From: Ischnura elegans | Taxonomy: Eukaryota > Arthropoda > Insecta > Odonata > Coenagrionidae | Direction: 5' to 3' | Assembly (NCBI RefSeq): GCF_921293095.1 | Contig: NC_060251.1 | Coordinates: forward strand, 41,521,644-41,585,643 | Length of the DNA: 64,000 nt | Shown: positions 48,901 to 64,000 of the stretch, one piece after another | How positions within the stretch are numbered: the stretch's first letter is position 1 | Layout of the letters: every line of letters begins with the position of its first letter | Program-made: the position numbers and the translations under genes | Notes under the pieces: model-generated | Database searches by the model: none | The model's input: only the letters and a program-made list of their open reading frames with translations | What the model was told of the DNA's origin: nothing

Positions 48901-49205
48901 TTGACTGATCTTTTAGTTATCCTGAGTCTCAGGTTAAGTAGTATAAACCAACTAGTCACTAGAACAGATTAGTTCCAGACCACATAGTCTCCCTGAGATC
49001 AGACCAGTTCCAGAGCAGAACAGACCAGTTACAGACCTGGGTCCAGACCAGTTTACCCACCCGTTGTCCAGACCAGTTGCAGACCAAACTGGTCTGGAGC
49101 AATGTTTCAATTTCTTCCCAGTTCCAGACCAGCTACAGACCTTTAGCTCCACCCCCGTTCCAGACCTGTTCCAGCTCAGTTACAGACCAAATATTTTTAC
49201 CTGGG
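45902..49205. mobile_element. 3.3-kb TA-flanked element with long subterminal repeat arrays
   Basis: 28 bases starting CCCAGGTAAAAATATTTGGT are perfectly inverted at the two ends and flanked by TA (45900-45901, 49206-49207). About 300 bases inside each end repeat the motif CTGGTCTGTAACT many times, in inverted orientation at the two ends. The interior includes the THAP-like exon at about 47580-47828. No complete transposase was seen and I cannot assign a superfamily. Confidence 0.8.
47579..47828 (+). pseudogene. THAP zinc-finger-like exon, incomplete
   Basis: The frame ending at a good donor (GTAAGT, 47829) reads STPDKVFMGLRKKW, then LLAARRDLKKMPWSAST and HLCCADYFN. The W, the R-D and the C-x3-F spacing fit the second half of a THAP DNA-binding domain. 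About six residues expected between VFMG and RKKW are missing, and the first Cys pair is not convincing (SCQLH). CGGCGGCCATCTT at 47468-47480 is a possible initiator-type promoter motif. THAP domains occur in P- and Kolobok-type transposases as well as host genes. Confidence 0.45.
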
Positions 49206-49839
49206 TATGCTCAACCACTGGGCAACGACCAGCCACCTTTTCGGCCAATGGCAACTGGAATAAAGTCTTTTGTCAGGTTAAAATGCCTTGTCAACAGGAA
49301 GGAAAGAATGGCTCTTCCTCTCATGTCAGCTCAGGGAGTTTGTCATTTTATGTTGCAGGGGTGTCGTTAGTCAGCCTTGCCATTTTGGCGTCAAGTTGGG
49401 ACTTGGGAAAATGTCCGCTCCTGGGTGTTTTTTTATCTCTAGAGCTATACTAACAAAAGTCATTATTCTAGCATACATAATTGGTGAAGCTGGGAAGGGA
49501 AGCCTTCAGAAGGTGTCCGGCCCTCCTGAAAAAGTCAAATGGAATTTAAACGTTGAAATGTTCACTTTTACTTCACAAATCAAATTAGCACAATTGTCTG
49601 GGATGATTACCCACCGAGAAATATAGGGAGCAAATATGCATATAACCGAACGCCACTATGTATTCACCATTACAAGACCTTTTTTTTCGCATCGTCGAAG
49701 AGAAATGTTGTCCACAATTATTTGACTCCCATTGTTTTCTCACCTCATGAAGAAGAATTGTGGCATTGTCCTCTCCACATAACTGCCACAAGTGTATTGC
49801 TGTTTTTCTTTGCTGAAACTCTTGTCAAAGTATGAAGAG

Positions 49840-49985
49840 GATAAAAAATTTTGCCATCATATCCATGTCTTCATCTTGTGTGAAGGACTTCACATAAATT
49901 GGTTTTGGAATAAATCCCCCTAGATTGGAATCGGACCACAGGCCTTTGGCTTTCTAAACTGCTATGCTAACCACTATGCTATTTA
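49840..49985 (-). mobile_element. tRNA-derived SINE
   Basis: A-box-like TAGCATAGTGGTTAGCATAG (49962-49981) and B-box-like GGTCCGATTCC (49927-49937) on the minus strand. The 5' head looks like a tRNA but the acceptor stem does not pair, so it is not a tRNA gene. Confidence 0.6.
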
Positions 49986-49999
49986 GATTCCTGAATTCC

Positions 50000-50892
50000 A
50001 AAGCCATTTGTACCAAGATTCATTGTACTAGGTGTTAGGTTAGGGAGTAGTATAGTTGGTTTGCTCATAGATCTGCCTCCTACCTCGAAACATGCTTGTT
50101 GGTGGACCTAGTAGAAATTGAAAAAAGGTAACCTTTGATTATCAATTTTAATGCAGTTCAAAACTTTCTGTTATTAATGAAAGCAGCCTTCTGTTTTAAG
50201 GTCAATTTTTTGCTGAATTTTCTCGCATAACCCTTGCCTGTGAAGAGACCTGAAAATTTATATGTACCTATGTAGTCTCTTGTAAATACATACATACAAT
50301 GCTGTTGCAGAATATTAGTTACTACAAAACAAAATCACTGTCCCAATCAAAATGGTACCGAAACTTGTTGTAAAAAAAGTTTCTTATAAATTTAAATGAA
50401 AGATATTTACTACCTTAATTTTTGGTCCATATAGGAGGCATAAACCTTTAAATGTTACGAATTTTGACTCATGAACAGCAGCATTTATCCTTTCATTACT
50501 GCACCCGCTCATTTTAAATCATGAAGTTATGTCTGAAGTTCTAGCAAGAGAATTCACGAATTGTGCGAATCGAATTTCTTTTAAATTTGGTAAGATTAAA
50601 GTACAGTAGACCCTCAGCTTATAGTACTAATCCATTCTGGAGGACCAATCACAAAGCTAATGACATTGCAAATTGAGTATTCACATTTGTTGTTAGGAAA
50701 ATTTTGAACACTTTTTTGGTGATTTAAGGCGGAGCCCTGGCCAAAACAATGGCAATTATATACTGGGCATTGTTGTATAAATATTTTTATTCTATAAGGA
50801 TCTCTGTTTAACATATGACTTTTTCTTCTTCCTTGCCTTGACACTTGGTCAGGGATGCCATTTTTAGATGATGCTCTTGTCGTGAAATGGTT
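50000..50892. other. 3' flank of gene A
   Basis: No gene. Candidate poly(A) signal AATAAA on the minus strand at 50787-50792. Confidence 0.4.
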
Positions 50893-63119
<12,227 letters not shown>

Positions 63120-64000
63120 CTGAGGTTGAAAAAATTAGTTATCAGATTTTTATTCCCCCCTGATAAGACCATCATTGGTAACTCCACATTTTTAACATTT
63201 TTAGGCCCCAATGCAGAAGAAAACCTAGGTGATGACAGTTTTTTGGACACAGTAGGAATATTCATGAAGTTCAACCAGGCAATTTTGGCTCTTAGGGTTT
63301 GCCTCCCTCTCTCACATACATTAATACTGCTAACTATGCATTGATTATACATAGATCGGTAGTACACCTTATGATATTTTGCATTTAGATGAAAAAGAAT
63401 ACATAATTAAATACTTGATGGAGTTTCTCTCCGTGCCATGCCCTCTTGTAAGATTCATTTAACTAATTCAGGCTGTGGCACTAAATATTTCATTCATTTG
63501 TGGGAGTACCTGGGACACTTAGCTCCCATTATATATATCCCCAATGTGGTGTATTAAAGTCCGGAAAATTTGCCTCAAAGTTTATTGCTTGACCCATCAA
63601 GCCTGTCTGATATGGCTTAAGCCCCAGAAAAACTCAATTGGTTAGCCTGAGCTTCCTCAACAAAAAGCACAGTCTATATTCAAATTCATGTGAAAACTCC
63701 TTGAGTCTTCCAATGGCCATCAGATTCAAGCTTACTGTGATACTTGCATATGGGAAAGCTCAAAAACCAATGAATAGCTAGAACTTGCAATTGTTACTTC
63801 CGAAAGTTTATTTCTCATCCCTGCTTTATTGCCTAGTTAAGATGTGATTGCTTCAGAAAGATCTTAGTCAAAATATCCAGTATTCAGCCCATGGGTGGAG
63901 TTTGGGGGCCCAGGCAGAGTCTGACCCCTCTAACTTAATGTAATTCGTGCAAAAAAATGTGAAACCTGTTCATTCAATGAAAAAAAAACTTAATAAGTTT
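63120..64000. other. Gene A intron or upstream region; no exon seen
   Basis: The expected preceding ABCC exon (ending near 'F.D..P.G') is not visible. A hAT-like end may start near 63887. Confidence 0.4.

Noticed and set aside
49064-49453. 129-codon plus-strand frame
   Set aside because: It runs through the subterminal repeat array of the TA-flanked element and its right border; the overlapping frames in other phases show it is a repeat artefact.

Overview
The window looks like an arthropod, most probably insect, nuclear genome. It is AT-rich, has many short introns with GT/AG borders, and is dense in degraded transposons; no bacterial-style operons are seen. I cannot name the species.

Two partial ABC transporter genes of the ABCC (MRP4-like) family lie in tandem on the minus strand. 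Gene A (63119 down to about 50893) supplies the last part of the second membrane domain, the complete second nucleotide-binding domain (NBD2) and the C-terminus; its 5' half is beyond the right edge. Gene B (11332 down to 1018) supplies the N-terminal region, first membrane domain and first nucleotide-binding domain (NBD1); its first exon was not found and its 3' half is beyond the left edge. I placed 11 exons for A and 12 for B. Every junction keeps the reading frame and follows the family's protein order. The two copies do not overlap in the part of the protein they show, so they cannot be compared here.

The roughly 39 kb between them is mostly transposon. Main items: several non-autonomous hAT elements with 8-bp target duplications (also throughout the introns of both genes), two of them nested at 16.5-17.1 kb; a CR1/jockey-like LINE (about 23.7-31.7 kb) split by three head-to-tail copies of a 2.0-kb TTA-flanked PIF/Harbinger-like element, with a fourth copy at 42.2-44.2 kb; a 7.97-kb element with near-identical 473-bp terminal inverted repeats flanked by TTAA (33.5-41.5 kb), which encloses a six-exon Mutator-like transposase/YqaJ exonuclease gene with one in-frame stop, plus a second LINE fragment; and a 3.3-kb TA-flanked element (45.9-49.2 kb) with long arrays of a subterminal motif and a THAP zinc-finger-like exon.

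The strongest candidates for something not well described are the 8-kb transposase-exonuclease element, the in-LINE triple array with a mosaic third copy, and the THAP-carrying TA element. All gene models are read by eye from sequence and family knowledge; no alignments or searches were run.
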